Assembly: GCA_943704525.1 (NCBI GenBank) | Contig: CALSCQ010000686.1 | Span: 1 to 23,729 of the forward strand | From: Pigoraptor vietnamica | Taxonomy: Eukaryota > Opisthokonta > Filasterea | Direction of reading: 5' to 3' | DNA: 23,729 nucleotides | Part shown: positions 1-10,249 of the stretch, in pieces | How the letters are laid out: each line of letters begins with the position of its first letter | Numbering within the stretch: position 1 is the stretch's first letter | Position numbers and translations under genes: made by a program | The notes under the pieces: model-generated | The model's database searches: none | The model's input: only the letters and a program-made list of their open reading frames with translations | Told to the model about the DNA's origin: nothing

Positions 1-26
1 TGTGTGTGTGTGCAGTGTGTGTGTGA

Positions 27-92
<66 letters not shown>

Positions 93-134
93 ATGAGTGT
101 GTGTGTGTGTGTATGCGTGTGTGCGTGTGTGTGT
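1..134. repeat. (TG)n microsatellite
   Basis: Nearly uninterrupted TG dinucleotides with a few CA, GA and TGCG interruptions. The tract touches the window edge, so its full length is unknown. It lacks the G-rich unit of a telomere. Most other long GT/CA tracts here lie inside introns, so this one may too. Confidence 0.95.
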
Positions 135-344
135 CCATGCTCGTGCTCGTGCTCGTGCGGCAAATTCAATGAGGTGTGCTATGAACACGTTTTTTCTTAA
201 TCCCCCCCCCCCCCCCAAGAAAAGTACAGTTTTCTGACTGCAGTCTAACCGCCCCTCCATTTCCCCCACCCCCCGCACGCACACGCGCGTGTTCAAATCG
301 TTTCGTCAGGTTTCACACGTGTGCTCTGCGCCGACAGGCAGCAG
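1..344. other. Noncoding left edge
   Basis: No coding region is supported here. The stretch holds a long TG microsatellite, a run of 15 C at 202-216 and a CA/GC-rich piece just before the first gene. An earlier exon of that gene could lie here or beyond the edge, because the reading frame stays open for some distance upstream of the ATG at 345 and AG acceptor-like sites occur at about 308 and 337. Confidence 0.6.
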
Positions 345-606
345 ATGCAGAACTTCAAGGTATTGCGGACGACGGGCTGGACTGCCACATTCAACAACAC
401 GTATGGGATGCCGACGGACGTTGCGATCGTCCCCAAGGCCGCTCCCGCGAGCATACCAAAAAAGCTTCCGGAGGGGTGGCTTCGACCGCGGCGGCTGATG
501 CAGGCTGAGCACGAAATAGCGGCTGTGCGCGCGGCAAGTGGGAGGGCCCGGCGACTCATGGTCGACCTTAAGCAGGTACTACTTGTTTACGTGTTTTGTT
601 TCATTG

Positions 607-653
<47 letters not shown>

Positions 654-2030
654 TGTCTGTGTGTGTGTGTGTGTCAATGACAAAGACGCCGCAACAGCCT
701 CTAAAGTCTCATTCCCTTGACGCTCAGATTGTGAGGAGGTGCGGCCTGAAGGACGTCATTAAGAGCGACTCACTCGAGCAACTTGTCCTGTGCTGGGATG
801 GCCGGATCCAAGCGACCGTCGACGCCGCTCGCGCCACTCTAAAGTCGCTCACCCTGCGCGAGCACGTGACTGGAGACAGCCCAAGTCGAGCAGGCGACGA
901 AGTCTCTCGCCTCGTAGAAGTTGCGGATGCGTACGAGAAGGACACGGCGACAGATGGCGGAAGCGATCCCGTCGTTGCAGCACGCGCCGGCCAGGAGATC
1001 CTTCGCGCCATTCCGATCGTAGCATTCGCCGAAGTGCTCGCCGAGACAGTGCATCCGCCCGTGTGAGTGTCACGTGCGTTTGCTCCCAGTATGCCTCTCT
1101 GCATGGGCCTGGCACAGTAGCATTAGGTAGGCCGTGCATGCGCCCCTTCGCCGTCAGAATAACCCGTCTTGTTGTTGTGGTTGCAGGCCTACGCTGCCGA
1201 ATGGCGAGCCGCTCGCTGGGCTGCAACTGTCGCCTCGCGGGTGGGCGAAGCTCAAGGAGGTCGTGCACGAGGAGGTTTCGAATGCGATTGAGCGCCTTGT
1301 GAGTGCTACCGCAGCGCGCAGGCATTCGGACTCCGCTGAACCGGAGGTCGCTGCGGGCGATACTGCTGCGATGACGACGGCTACCGTGGACGAGACACTG
1401 CAAGGCGGTACGGACGACAACACATCTGCGGTGGATTCGCAGGCGGCTGCACGGCGCGTCCGAGAGGAGCAGCAATTGGCTGCGCGCGACGATGTGCGCT
1501 TGAATGGCGCCGTTCTGGGGCTACTGCGCACGCGGCAGAGCACGATTTCGGACACACTCGCACGCGCCATCGCTGCAACGACACCCGACGCACACGCAGA
1601 AGGAGTGGCGGCGCTTGACGACACGACAGTGACGCAGTTGGAACGCCGCGCGGACGCTCATGTTGGGGACGTGGCACCCGTCAACGCACAAGCGGCGGCA
1701 GTGGGCGAAGCGACAGTAACTCCCTCAACAGCGGCGCCTTCGGTGTGGGACTCGCCGCCTGCAACTTCAACGGGTGCAACCACGACACACTATGGGACTG
1801 AGCACGCGCCCGCCACCGACTGGCGCCCGCGGCCGCCACCCGTCAGCACGTGGAGCGCCCAACCATCGTTCGCTTCACCCACAACGACGTATTATGCGAA
1901 ATATGTCTGCGACAGGTGTGGGTGGTCGTTTAAGCGGGGGGGCGTTTCCGTCGACAGCATGTATACGTGTAACAGGTGCGGCAGTCAGACGAGACGCGAG
2001 AGGCTTAGCACAACCTTTATCTACGACTGA
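345..2030 (+). CDS. Hypothetical protein with C-terminal zinc ribbon (3 exons, 5' end uncertain)
   Basis: Inferred exons are 345-575, 728-1062 and 1187-2030. The introns are phase 0 (GTACTA donor) and phase 2 (GTGAGT donor). The first intron contains a pure GT microsatellite. The product is about 469 residues if translation starts at the ATG at 345 (MQNFKVLRTTGW); a further upstream exon is possible. The N-terminal half is mostly helical and charged. The middle (nt 1300-1900) is Ala/Thr-rich and probably disordered. The last 45 residues contain two CxxC pairs (CDRCGW, then CNRCGS about 18 residues later), the layout of a four-cysteine zinc ribbon, followed by a basic tail. I do not recognise the family. 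Zinc ribbons of this kind occur in nucleic-acid-binding proteins and in protein-interaction modules, so no function is assigned. The gene lies 291 bp upstream of the ATPase gene on the same strand. Confidence 0.7.
608..674. repeat. (GT)n microsatellite in intron 1 of the zinc-ribbon gene
   Basis: Uninterrupted GT repeats with one TATG and one TCTG break, lying wholly between the donor at 576 and the acceptor at 726-727. Open frames through this tract (poly Cys-Val) are artefacts. Confidence 0.95.
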
Positions 2031-2321
2031 TCGAATTAAGTATGGAACCCATATGACAGAGTGAGGGCATGGCAAAGTCGTATGCCAGCAGTCCTTCGCC
2101 GAACAAACGGCCTTCTTAAATTCTAAATTTTAGTGGCCCACTATCCGTTACTGTTCTCAAACGCGCAAACCACCATTCGGCACATAGTGTCCGGACACAA
2201 CTCTGACAATTGGCGCGCCAAGTCGTCCCTCTCATTTGATGGCCACAAGCGCCTTCGCATTTTGCCTCCTATCGTCTTCGTCCCAGCGCGACCACGAAAA
2301 AAGGCCCGCTACTGTTGAGGA

Positions 2322-5300
2322 ATGAGCGGCGCGCACTTTGCCAGCGCGAGCGAGGCCGTGCGCCGCCGCATCCTCCGCGACGGTCCCCTGCACGCGTCCG
2401 CCGTCCGCGACCTCCTTCCCCGCGACGTCTCTCTCGGGGACTTTCTGGGCGATCGCGCGGATGTCTTTGTGAGGGCCGGTAGGAATTACCATGTGCACCT
2501 GCGTGATGTCGCAGCGGCGGCGAGGGTGCGTGCGCAGTACGAGCGCGATGGCGCGGCGCGGTTGCGTGCTGTGGACGTGGAGGCGATGCTCGAGCGCTTC
2601 CGTTGCACACTGAGCTTTGGCGATTTCATTTCCCACTTTGATCGCGACTTTGAACACGCGATGGACGGCTACGTGTACCTCCGCACCACCCCGGACGTCG
2701 CGACCGCGCTCGAGATGAGCGCCGTGTCGTCGGCCTGTCGCAGCGTGCGGGACGGCCCGCTCTCCCCCGACCGCGTGGGCCACGAGATGTCCTCGCGCGA
2801 GCTTGCGCACGTGCTTCGCCTCCATGGAAACGTCGAGGAGTTTGTGCGGCGTCACAGCGACCGCCTCGAGCTCGACGCGAGTGGGCACGTGTGCGCTGCC
2901 GCTTGTCGCGACGGCGTTTCGGGACGCGCCACGCCAGTGTCGGGCGCATGCCGCCGCAGTCGCAGTAACAGCCGAAGTCGGAGTCGCGGCCGCCGACGAA
3001 ATCGGAGTCGCAGTAACAGCCGCCGCGGGCGAAGGAGCCGCAGCCGCAGCAGGTCACGTGCCGCGGCTACGCCAGCCACGACCGATCGTCGCGTGGCGCC
3101 CGTCGGCACCGACGCGCACGTGCGCACAGTCACCATCGAGCGGGACATCCGGGGCGGCGAGGGCGCTGCCGGGGGTTCGCGCAGGCGGCGAAGGGACGAC
3201 TCGGAAAGCCCGTCGGACGATGATTCCGATCGGAGGGGGGTGGGGCGGCCTGCAAAGCTGCGTCGCACGTTCGGCGTGGCCGAGAGCTCGCGGGATTGGG
3301 CGAGGGTGGCGACAACCGGTGCGCTGGAGAACGTGCGGCGGCAGCTCTCCGCATGCAAGGCGATGTCCGTGTGGTGCGAGGACCTCCGCGACGATTCCCT
3401 TCGCAGCGCGTGCGTTGTGGGCGTTCGGCCCGACGGCAGGCGCACGCCGGCGTTTGTGCTGGACCTCGCGGAGCTTGGCGAGCGCGGTGCACGGCTGCTG
3501 TGGGAGTTTGTGTACGAACGCAGCGACATTTTCAAGATCATGTTCGAGGGACGCGTGTGCGTGGATGCGCTGCGCTACGAGTGCGGCGCGCATTTGGACG
3601 CTGACGACCTCGCGCGCCTGGTGACCATGTGCGATGTCCAGGTCATCCACGGCATTCTCACGCAGTGCGAGGAGCGCGCGTCGTTTCGGGAGGTGCTTGA
3701 GTACGCGGGGATAGACGACGTCGAAGAGCGCCTTGCCGGCTCTCCCGGAGACGTGGATGCGGAGGGCGCGGAGGAAGCGCGCGCTTTGCTGGACGCCCAC
3801 GCGGCGCTCTCCGAAGTGCTGCCGAGGGACAAGCGCATGGATGCCCACGAACTCACGGCCATCGACTGCGCCGAGTATGCGCTGGACGTGCACACCACGC
3901 GGGGTGGCCAGACACTGCGCCTCGGCGATTCGTATTTTGTGGGCGCGTACGACGCAGAGCAGGAGAGCTTTACTTACTGTAGCGCCGTCAGCGACCTGGA
4001 CGGCGACGAACTGGACGGTGGAGACGTGCCGCAGCCGGCGCGCCAAGACGCTGAATGTGCGCTGCTCGCCCTGCTGCCGGGGGCGGTGCACCGTGCGATC
4101 ACGCAGGAGCAGGAGCGCGTCCATCGGCGGGGCGGATGTGCCGACTTGTGCGAGATTTCAATCGACAGCGGCCGCCCAGTGTGCATCGTGTTCAACGACG
4201 TGGAGCAGACCATCCGCACGCTCGACGTTTCGTGCAATCCCCGCGACGTGCTGTCGTCGCTCGCGCGCGTACACGGTATGCGCCACGGGGGCGATCCGCG
4301 CTCTCTGTTTGGCAGCGACGGCCGCTGCGACCTCCCCGGCACGCTGCACCGCATCAGCGCGCTCTTCGCACGGGACCGCCGCGTGTCCGGGCTCACCATG
4401 CGCGTGGGTCACGTGGCGGTAGGCGGTGCGAGCATCCTTCGGGACGTCGTGGCGCACGTCGCCCGTGGGACGAGGGAGGGCACCGGCCCGTGGTCTCTGC
4501 TCATCATCGGCAAGCCCAATGCTGGCAAGACGACGCTCCTTCGCGACATGGCGCGGCGTCTCGCGGACGACCACAGCATCGGTCACCGAGTGCTTGTTGT
4601 CGACCCGAACGGCGAGATTGGCGGCCCGAGGGGCGCGTGCGCGAATGCTCTCGGGCGTGCGCGGCTTGTGGCAGACCGCGATCCCCTTCCGTGCGTAACG
4701 AACCACTCTGCGCGCGTCATTGTCCTCGACGAAGTTGGCGGGAGGGGTCACGTGCGCGACATCCGGCAGGCGTGCCGCGGCGCCGCGATGGTAGCGACAG
4801 CGCACGGCGGGGGTCTCCACTCGATTGTACAGAACATCGAGCTGCGTGCCCTCGTGGGCGGTGTGTCCTCGGTCAGTCTTGCTCCACTCAGATTGTCTGC
4901 GTGTGTTAGTTTTTCCTTTTATCTTGCCTTGGTACCATGGCATATGTTCGTACATATTTCCTGATTTATAGTGCGTGTGCTCACATATGCAGCGCGTACC
5001 CATGCCGTAATCAATGCACACTGCATCTCACCTCGGATGCGCACCCATCTCTTTCAGGCTGCCATCACAGACAGCGAACTGCGCGAGCGGCGCGACCGGG
5101 GTTTCCCCGCCAGCAAGATAGTGACCGTGCGCGAATACGACTCGGCGTTCTGCATGGCAGTCGAAGTGCTCAACCGCCACCGCTTTGTTATCCACATGAG
5201 CGTCGACGACAGCGTCGATGCGCTTCTGTTCCGTGCGATGAAGGCCGTGCGCGAGGAGCGCTGGTTCGATTCCGCCACGCAGCGCTGGATGGCCCGTTTT

Positions 5301-5402
5301 TCGCGCGTGCCACCCATGTCCGGGGAGAAGGGCGCGGTGCCGTGGGTGGACTGCGTGCGCCGCGACGCTCGCGTGAACCCGAACGAGCGCGTGAGGCGCT
5401 GA
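2322..5402 (+). CDS. Winged-helix-like repeats + RS linker + decayed DEDD exonuclease-like domain + SpoIIIAA/Ycf45-type ATPase
   Basis: The exons are 2322-4871 and 5058-5402 (phase 0 intron, donor GTCAGT, acceptor CTTTCAG), giving 964 residues. Residues 1-195 hold three repeats of about 60 residues, each ending in a strand pair such as VFVRAGRNYHVHL. These look like winged-helix/LOTUS-type RNA-binding modules; this is inference. Residues 205-247 are RS-rich. Residues 345-475 resemble the EXD1/Egalitarian DEDD fold (VLDLAELG, FEGRVCVDALRYE, CDVQVIHGIL), with catalytic positions altered. Residues 670-964 match SpoIIIAA closely: LPGTLHRISALF, LTMRVGHVAVGG, Walker A GKPNAGKTTLL (about 730), VVDPNGEIGG, Walker B VIVLDEVGG (about 799), ATAHGGGL and LVGGVSS. 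Exon 2 supplies the usual tail (FCMAVEVLNRHRFVIHMSVDD). Relatives occur in Firmicutes, cyanobacteria and plastid-bearing eukaryotes (Ycf45). The combination suggests an RNA- or nucleoprotein-handling ATPase. Confidence 0.88.
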
Positions 5403-5554
5403 ATTTGAGTTGCTTCTGCAACCTGGCCGATATGCATCATATTTTGCCGTCGTGTCGCACGAGTCACTAGTTTGTTCCGTAGTGGGCACTTCGCAGAGCT
5501 CTTGTTCGCCCTCCTGCGCATTGGCGGCCTCCGCGACTACAGGGCAACGGGAGA

Positions 5555-5560
5555 TATAAA
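5555..5560 (+). promoter_or_regulatory. TATA-like box
   Basis: A TATAAA hexamer in the context GAGATATAAAGTGCC stands about 1 kb upstream of the F-box ATG and about 150 bp after the ATPase stop. It would fit a transcript with a spliced leader exon, but one hexamer is weak evidence. Confidence 0.25.
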
Positions 5561-5775
5561 GTGCCGTACGATAACGCGTGGCTTCTGAAGCCGCGGGAGA
5601 CTAACTTGCGCTTAAAGGCAAGGGCAGTCTAGAGAATAGGTGATGCGAGTAACACTTGCTGGGCCAGTAACAAAGTGATGACAATCCGGAGTGAGCGGCC
5701 ACCGACGCGTCGGCGCGCTCAGTCCACCACTGCCACCCAGCTGATTAACCCAAGTGCGCTTTGAATTGGCGGGGT

Positions 5776-6276
5776 AAGAAGGGAAGAAAGAGAGACGCCT
5801 GAAGTTCACCGCTCTGCAGCTGCGTGTCGCAGTGATTGGACGACGCCGCGGAAGACAAGTGGATTGCCCAGTTGCCTACAATTGCCTTTACAGCGGGCGC
5901 TGAATGAGTACGACACGGCGCACGAGGACGAACCCAGTACGTGCTTACGGAGGTGAGAAGAAGAGGGGATTGTATTCTGCAATTCACCACTCAACTGTGT
6001 GTCGGGTGATGAGCGATGAATATGTTTTACATTTGTACTGGCTCCAACAGATCCCTGAGCGAGGTCGAGAGAAGAGCACGGCAGACAGAGTTCCCATTCA
6101 ACGAAGGTGAGAAGTGCGGAAAGGATATGTAACCACACCTGAGTGCCTTGTGATTTGAGCGACGGAGACAAGTGGATTGACACTTGGTACGCACAGACGA
6201 CGTCGCACCCCCCTCGAGTGGCGGAGCTGTCGGCGACTTGACAGTGTACGCAACCAAGCAGTTCAGAGTGCCCAAA
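5776..6276 (+). repeat. Degenerate direct repeats (about 160-bp unit)
   Basis: Three blocks begin with G/GTAAGAAG (about 5773), GGTGAGAAG (about 5951) and GGTGAGAAG (about 6107). They share diverged text such as TTCACCGCTCTGCAG versus TTCACCACTCAACTG. GACAAGTGGATTG occurs at about 5854 and 6168. The similarity is patchy and the unit length is only approximate. An older block may start near 5640. Confidence 0.35.
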
Positions 6277-6372
6277 GTAAGTCACTGGCAACGACATTGA
6301 CGACGCATAAAGCTCGTGTCAGGTGGATTGGAGTGAACTGGTGTCTCGCTTTGTTACTGTGGCCGGTGGTGC

Positions 6373-6375
<3 letters not shown>

Positions 6376-6407
<32 letters not shown>
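6376..6407. repeat. (GT)n microsatellite
   Basis: Sixteen GT units followed by a GGGTGGGTGGGTG stretch, inside the likely 5' UTR intron of the F-box gene. Confidence 0.9.
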
Positions 6408-6409
<2 letters not shown>

Positions 6410-6561
6410 GGTGGGTGGGTGGGTGCGGCTATGGGTGTGTGGGCGTGTTGGTGTGTTTGCAGCTGCACGTGCGTGCGTGGAATGGAGCAGCAGCGTACTC
6501 AGGAAACGCCTGACGTGTCTTATCCTCAATAGGTCGTTCCGCCGGCGTAGCCTCGCATCGA

Positions 6562-7524
6562 ATGACCATGCCTAGCGGGCGTGCAACTAAGATGGAAGAG
6601 GCCGGGTGGCGCGCTCTCCATTCGCCAACCTTCGACGCGCTTCCACCGGAGACGATTGTCGTCCACGTGCTGCCTTACCTGACGAATGCTGAGAGAAGCG
6701 CGCTGGCGAGGACGTGTTGTCGTCTCTTTCGTCTTCTCCGCCACGAGCGCGTGTATCGCCTGTCGGCGGCTTGCACTCGCAAGTATCTTGCGGACGTCAC
6801 GTTTTGCGAGGAGGTGAAGACGTGCATTCCCGCGGGAAACCTCGTGCTGCAACCCTTTGAGTGCGCGATGAGGGCGTTTCACTTTGCTCCGTTCGAATTC
6901 AAGCGCGCGCGGATGCTCTTCGAAGAGGCCCTCGCGGACGAAAACACGACGGAATTGGAGAAGGCGCGCGCGTACTTGTCGCTCCACGTGTTGCACGCCT
7001 ATCTTTGTGGAGTACCCTTCGACATTTGTGAGCGTGGTTGTTTCGAATCGGCTTTTAGTAAGAGCGCGTCACTCATTCTCCGCGATGGCGACGCGGGCGA
7101 TCCCGTGTGCGCGTTTGAGATGGGATATTGCCACTACCATGGCTGTGGAACCAAACTGGACTATCGCAAGGCGCGCTCTCTCGCGCGCTCTCTCTTTGTC
7201 TCCTCGGCCGACGGCGGGTGTGCGCAAGGCGCTTTCCTTCTTGCCGAGTGCCTGTATGTGGGCGACGGCTCGTGGCCTATATCGTTGAGGCCTTCGCCAG
7301 CGGAGTGGGCAAGTGCGGCGCGGATGTGGGGGAGGGCGGCTGCGATGGGCCACTTTGGGGCGATGTATGAGTTCGGCATTTGCCTCTACTATGGCAAAGG
7401 AGTGGCACGTGACGAGGCCAGGGGCATTGCATTGATGCGGAGTGCGGCAGTGGACGAGGGGTCCTTGAATGCGAAGCAGTGGCTGGATAAGCATAAGGAC
7501 GAGCTCAAGCGAAAGGGGCTCTGA
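6562..7524 (+). CDS. F-box protein with Sel1-like repeats
   Basis: A single exon of 320 residues. Residues 22-60 form an F-box (FDALPPETIVVHVLPYL, then RTCCRLFRLL), the module that docks on Skp1 in SCF ubiquitin ligases. Residues about 183-305 contain at least three Sel1 repeats, TPR-like helical pairs of about 38 residues: CAFEMGYCHYHGCG, GAFLLAECLYVGDG and AMYEFGICLYYGKGVARDE, each followed by an A-rich second helix. The Sel1 array would be the substrate-binding part, so the protein is probably a substrate receptor of an SCF complex; the target is unknown. The ATG at 6562 is the first in the frame. The frame stays open back to a possible acceptor at 6532, so a slightly longer N-terminus is conceivable. 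The gene converges on the minus-strand ATPase gene about 1.2 kb away. Confidence 0.88.
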   Translation: MTMPSGRATKMEEAGWRALHSPTFDALPPETIVVHVLPYLTNAERSALARTCCRLFRLLRHERVYRLSAACTRKYLADVTFCEEVKTCIPAGNLVLQPFECAMRAFHFAPFEFKRARMLFEEALADENTTELEKARAYLSLHVLHAYLCGVPFDICERGCFESAFSKSASLILRDGDAGDPVCAFEMGYCHYHGCGTKLDYRKARSLARSLFVSSADGGCAQGAFLLAECLYVGDGSWPISLRPSPAEWASAARMWGRAAAMGHFGAMYEFGICLYYGKGVARDEARGIALMRSAAVDEGSLNAKQWLDKHKDELKRKGL

Positions 7525-8703
7525 ATGGAGGAGTGAGAGAACGAATGCACCGATCGGCAGTATAATTCCTGATAAACAACATCCGTTGGTGTGATTGCTT
7601 GAATGTCATTCGTCCGAAGTGTATTAACAGGTTTGCTAGTCAGAAATGACAGAGGTCGAAGCGTTGAACACACGCGCGCGCTCGCACACGCATACAGGCG
7701 CCAACTCGCAGACCGTTCAGTTGACCCCGCACATTATAACATAAGATTATTAATTTTCAGTGTGCTTTCAATTAATACGCACGACGGACTAGGCACAACT
7801 TTCACCATTTGTGTGAGCACCGACGAATTCGGGCATGACGGCTCTGATCCGCGTCCACTGTCCATCGACATTCATACTCAGCCGAACCGCAATGAACTCA
7901 GCCCAGCGTTCAAACAGTCACAACTGTAATATAATAGTCCATGGCTGCCGCCCTTAGCCAGAGGCAGACCGTCCCCACTTTATGTGAGTCAAGTCCGCAA
8001 CCGAGACCCCCTCTGCCTGCGGCCGACCCCGAATTAGGCAACAGCCGGCGAGTTATTTGCGGGCGCATCAGTTAACAGAACTGCAAAAAAAAAAAGACAA
8101 CAGTCGTGAGAATCTAAGTCCCGCGCACAGTCTATTAATAATTAAATGCATCGGCGCACCGACGGCGACCCTATCTACTATACTCCCCGAAGTTTCCAGT
8201 CAAAAGGCCACAACGGAGTATATCCGATCCGGAGGCGGCCGTTTCTCGTTGCACTGCATTGGCACGCTGCTCCGGCGTGCACCCCGTGACCGTTTAATTT
8301 TGCACGATGTACGTGCAACTTTGAACGCTGCGCCGACGTCCGCTCGGCTACGTCCGGTGTCAGTGTGGCCTTCGTTCACAGCGACTCAGATCAGGAGGGC
8401 GCGCGGTCGACATCGATCAAACCTGACCATCCACCTCCGCGCCGCCAGCAACAACTGACACGCACCATAAACGTCTGCTTATCGGTGCCCTCGTAGCCAC
8501 GATCGTGAGACTGACCGTTGACTGAAACAACGGGTTGTTCGCTGGCGTGCATTCAAAGTTGCTCTTCTACCCACGCGGGTGTCGTCGCCGCCCATCACCA
8601 GCGGCGGAAAAGCGGCAAGAACGATCAGTTCATTCTCGACAAGGCCGCAAGCAACCTTACGGCGTTCACCGGCAGTCCTCTGTTTTGGAAGGCCAGTCTT
8701 CGC
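7525..8703. other. Convergent intergenic region, nothing recognised
   Basis: About 1.2 kb between two converging genes, with lower GC patches (for example 7735-7780 and 8125-8150) and one run of 11 A near 8085. Short open frames of up to 133 residues on the plus strand (8057-8458) have no recognisable domain or splice signals. I searched by eye for tRNA-like cloverleaf motifs and found none. Confidence 0.5.
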
Positions 8704-10249
8704 TCAATCCGATGCCGGGTCGCAGCAAGCGACTATTGTCAATGCCTCGATTATAATCTCCTTGTCATCGGCACTGGAGATAAGTTGCGGCACCACACGC
8801 ACCAACGACATTCGCGGGAAATTAAGCGCGTGTGCCGCGACCTCAAGAAAGCGCGTCGGGTAATAGAGTTCAGCGCGCTCAATGAACCAGTTCTGATCGA
8901 CGAGATATCGAACGTCCGACAAGACAAGGGCGTCTTTGGCGTGGGCGGCCACGCGCTCGCGGACCTTCTGCACATCAGCGAGGTCCAACGGCTGAAACCG
9001 CTCCCACGGCGTGGAACAAATCGCACCCACGCGCATACTGCCCGTCCATCGATCAATGAACTCGTCGAATAGCGCCATATTGCGGCCGTACATCGCCTCG
9101 TGGAGGCCGCTGACGAAGGTGCCGTCGACCACGTGCGTGTGCACAGCCGCGTAGTTCACACCGGCGGCAGGCGGGACGCTTGACGATAGAGCGCGAAAAA
9201 GGTCAGCCTCCGGACCGTCGCCGCGGTCGTGGGGATCGCCAACGCCAGTTGATCGACGCCGCTGCATTCACGCGCCTGCTTCGAAACAGTTTCGACGAGC
9301 CCCGGATTGGTTCCCACGAAAAAGGTGACAATGCGCTTCTGGTCCAGAGTCAGCCGCACGGACGAGAGGTCGTCGAGGGCATCGAGGTCCGATGGGACGC
9401 CATACCGCGGTTGATACGACACGAACTTGGTGTCGTTTAGCGAGGGAACCGACCGGGAGAGCGGGAAGCGCGCTCGAAGGTTGTGCTCGTCGGTGCGCGC
9501 CTCGCTCGTGACGAGCTCGTCGCACGAACTGCACACGACCGACGCAATGCGACCCTCCGGGACGTTCGAAAACGACTTGAGCTCGTAGACAGTCTCTCGC
9601 GCAATGGCGCCGCACGACGGGTTTGCAAGCTCATCCTCCGCATACACGCGCTCAAAGTCGTCCAAAAGCAGCAAGAGGTACTTGCTGTCTGCTTCGAGGG
9701 CGAGGGAAAGGGCGTCGGGCGTCACGTCCGACGCGGGACCTGTTCCAGCGAACTGACGCCGGCTTTGAGGAGCTGCTCGTGCAAGACGTCGCGCAGCCGC
9801 ACGCCCGCGAGATCACCGTCGCTGTAGTCGCTGTAGATCGGCACAAGCGAAGGGCCAAAAGCGAGCGGCGCGACCTCTGCAAACGTCCTCAGCGATACGG
9901 ACTTGCCGCTGCCCTTGGCGCCGTATACGACACGACACGAGATGTCGGGATGCCGGCGTTGCAGAGCAGCGACGATGTCTGCATAACTCAATTGCCCTTG
10001 CCTCAAGCTCACTTCGGCCAGTTGGAAGATGTCGGACGCATTCCACGAACGGTCGGCGTAGTATTGTTCGCGCAGCTTTTTGACGGTGTTGCCGTTCAAG
10101 CGGAGTGCGTTGGCCTTTGCGCGCTCGTGGACGGGGTTGAAAATCCCCGGGCTTGCGTCACGTGCTGCGCCAACAGAATACGCGCGGCGCCAGACACTGT
10201 ACCGCGCCTTGACAGCCAACGTGCGCGTAGTCTGCAAAAAGGCCGCCAT
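8704..10249 (-). CDS. P-loop ATPase with probable mitochondrial presequence, coding spread over three frames
   Basis: The start is the ATG at 10249. The first 35 residues (MAAFLQTTRTLAVKARYSVW...) are rich in R, A and S with no acid until D30, like a mitochondrial targeting sequence. Walker A is VVYGAKGSGKSVSLRTF (about residue 110). The frame stops at 9722, but coding quality continues in a second frame (about 9740-9190) with a Walker B strand KYLLLLLDDFERVY. It continues again in a third frame (about 9260-8704, VNYAAVHTHVVDG ... VACCDPASD). Both shifts are in the same sense, equivalent to one missing base each, near 9725-9760 and 9180-9267. Possible causes are a decayed gene, base-calling loss, or very short introns (44 and 50 nt can be drawn, shorter than the other introns here). 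It resembles the broad STAND/archaeal-ATPase-like group; no specific function is assigned. It is divergent from the DDT gene. Confidence 0.62.

Larger units (their letters stand above)
5403..6561. other. Noncoding spacer, possible promoter and 5' UTR of the F-box gene
   Basis: No protein is recognised on either strand. The region holds a TATA-like site near 5555, divergent repeats at about 5776-6276 and a GT microsatellite at 6376-6407. A plausible 5' UTR intron of the F-box gene runs from a GTAAGT donor at 6277 to an AG at 6531-6532; it contains the GT tract, like the coding introns elsewhere in the window. A weak minus-strand open frame at 5806-6297 has no recognisable domain. Confidence 0.5.

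Noticed and set aside
1-134. Possible telomere at the left edge
   Set aside because: The unit is plain TG without a TTAGGG- or TTTAGGG-like pattern, and equal tracts occur inside introns throughout.
3054-4124. Long minus-strand open frame (356 codons)
   Set aside because: Antisense shadow of the high-GC ATPase gene. It shows no domain, and the plus strand carries clear SpoIIIAA and exonuclease-like text.
8518-9072. Plus-strand open frame of 184 codons
   Set aside because: It overlaps the third-frame part of the minus-strand ATPase, which has better protein character. The plus frame has no recognisable motif.
9680-9740. A 51-nt GT-AG intron to explain the first ATPase frame change
   Set aside because: Its length is a multiple of three, so it would not change frame. 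Only a 44-nt variant works, and it is shorter than any other intron inferred here.
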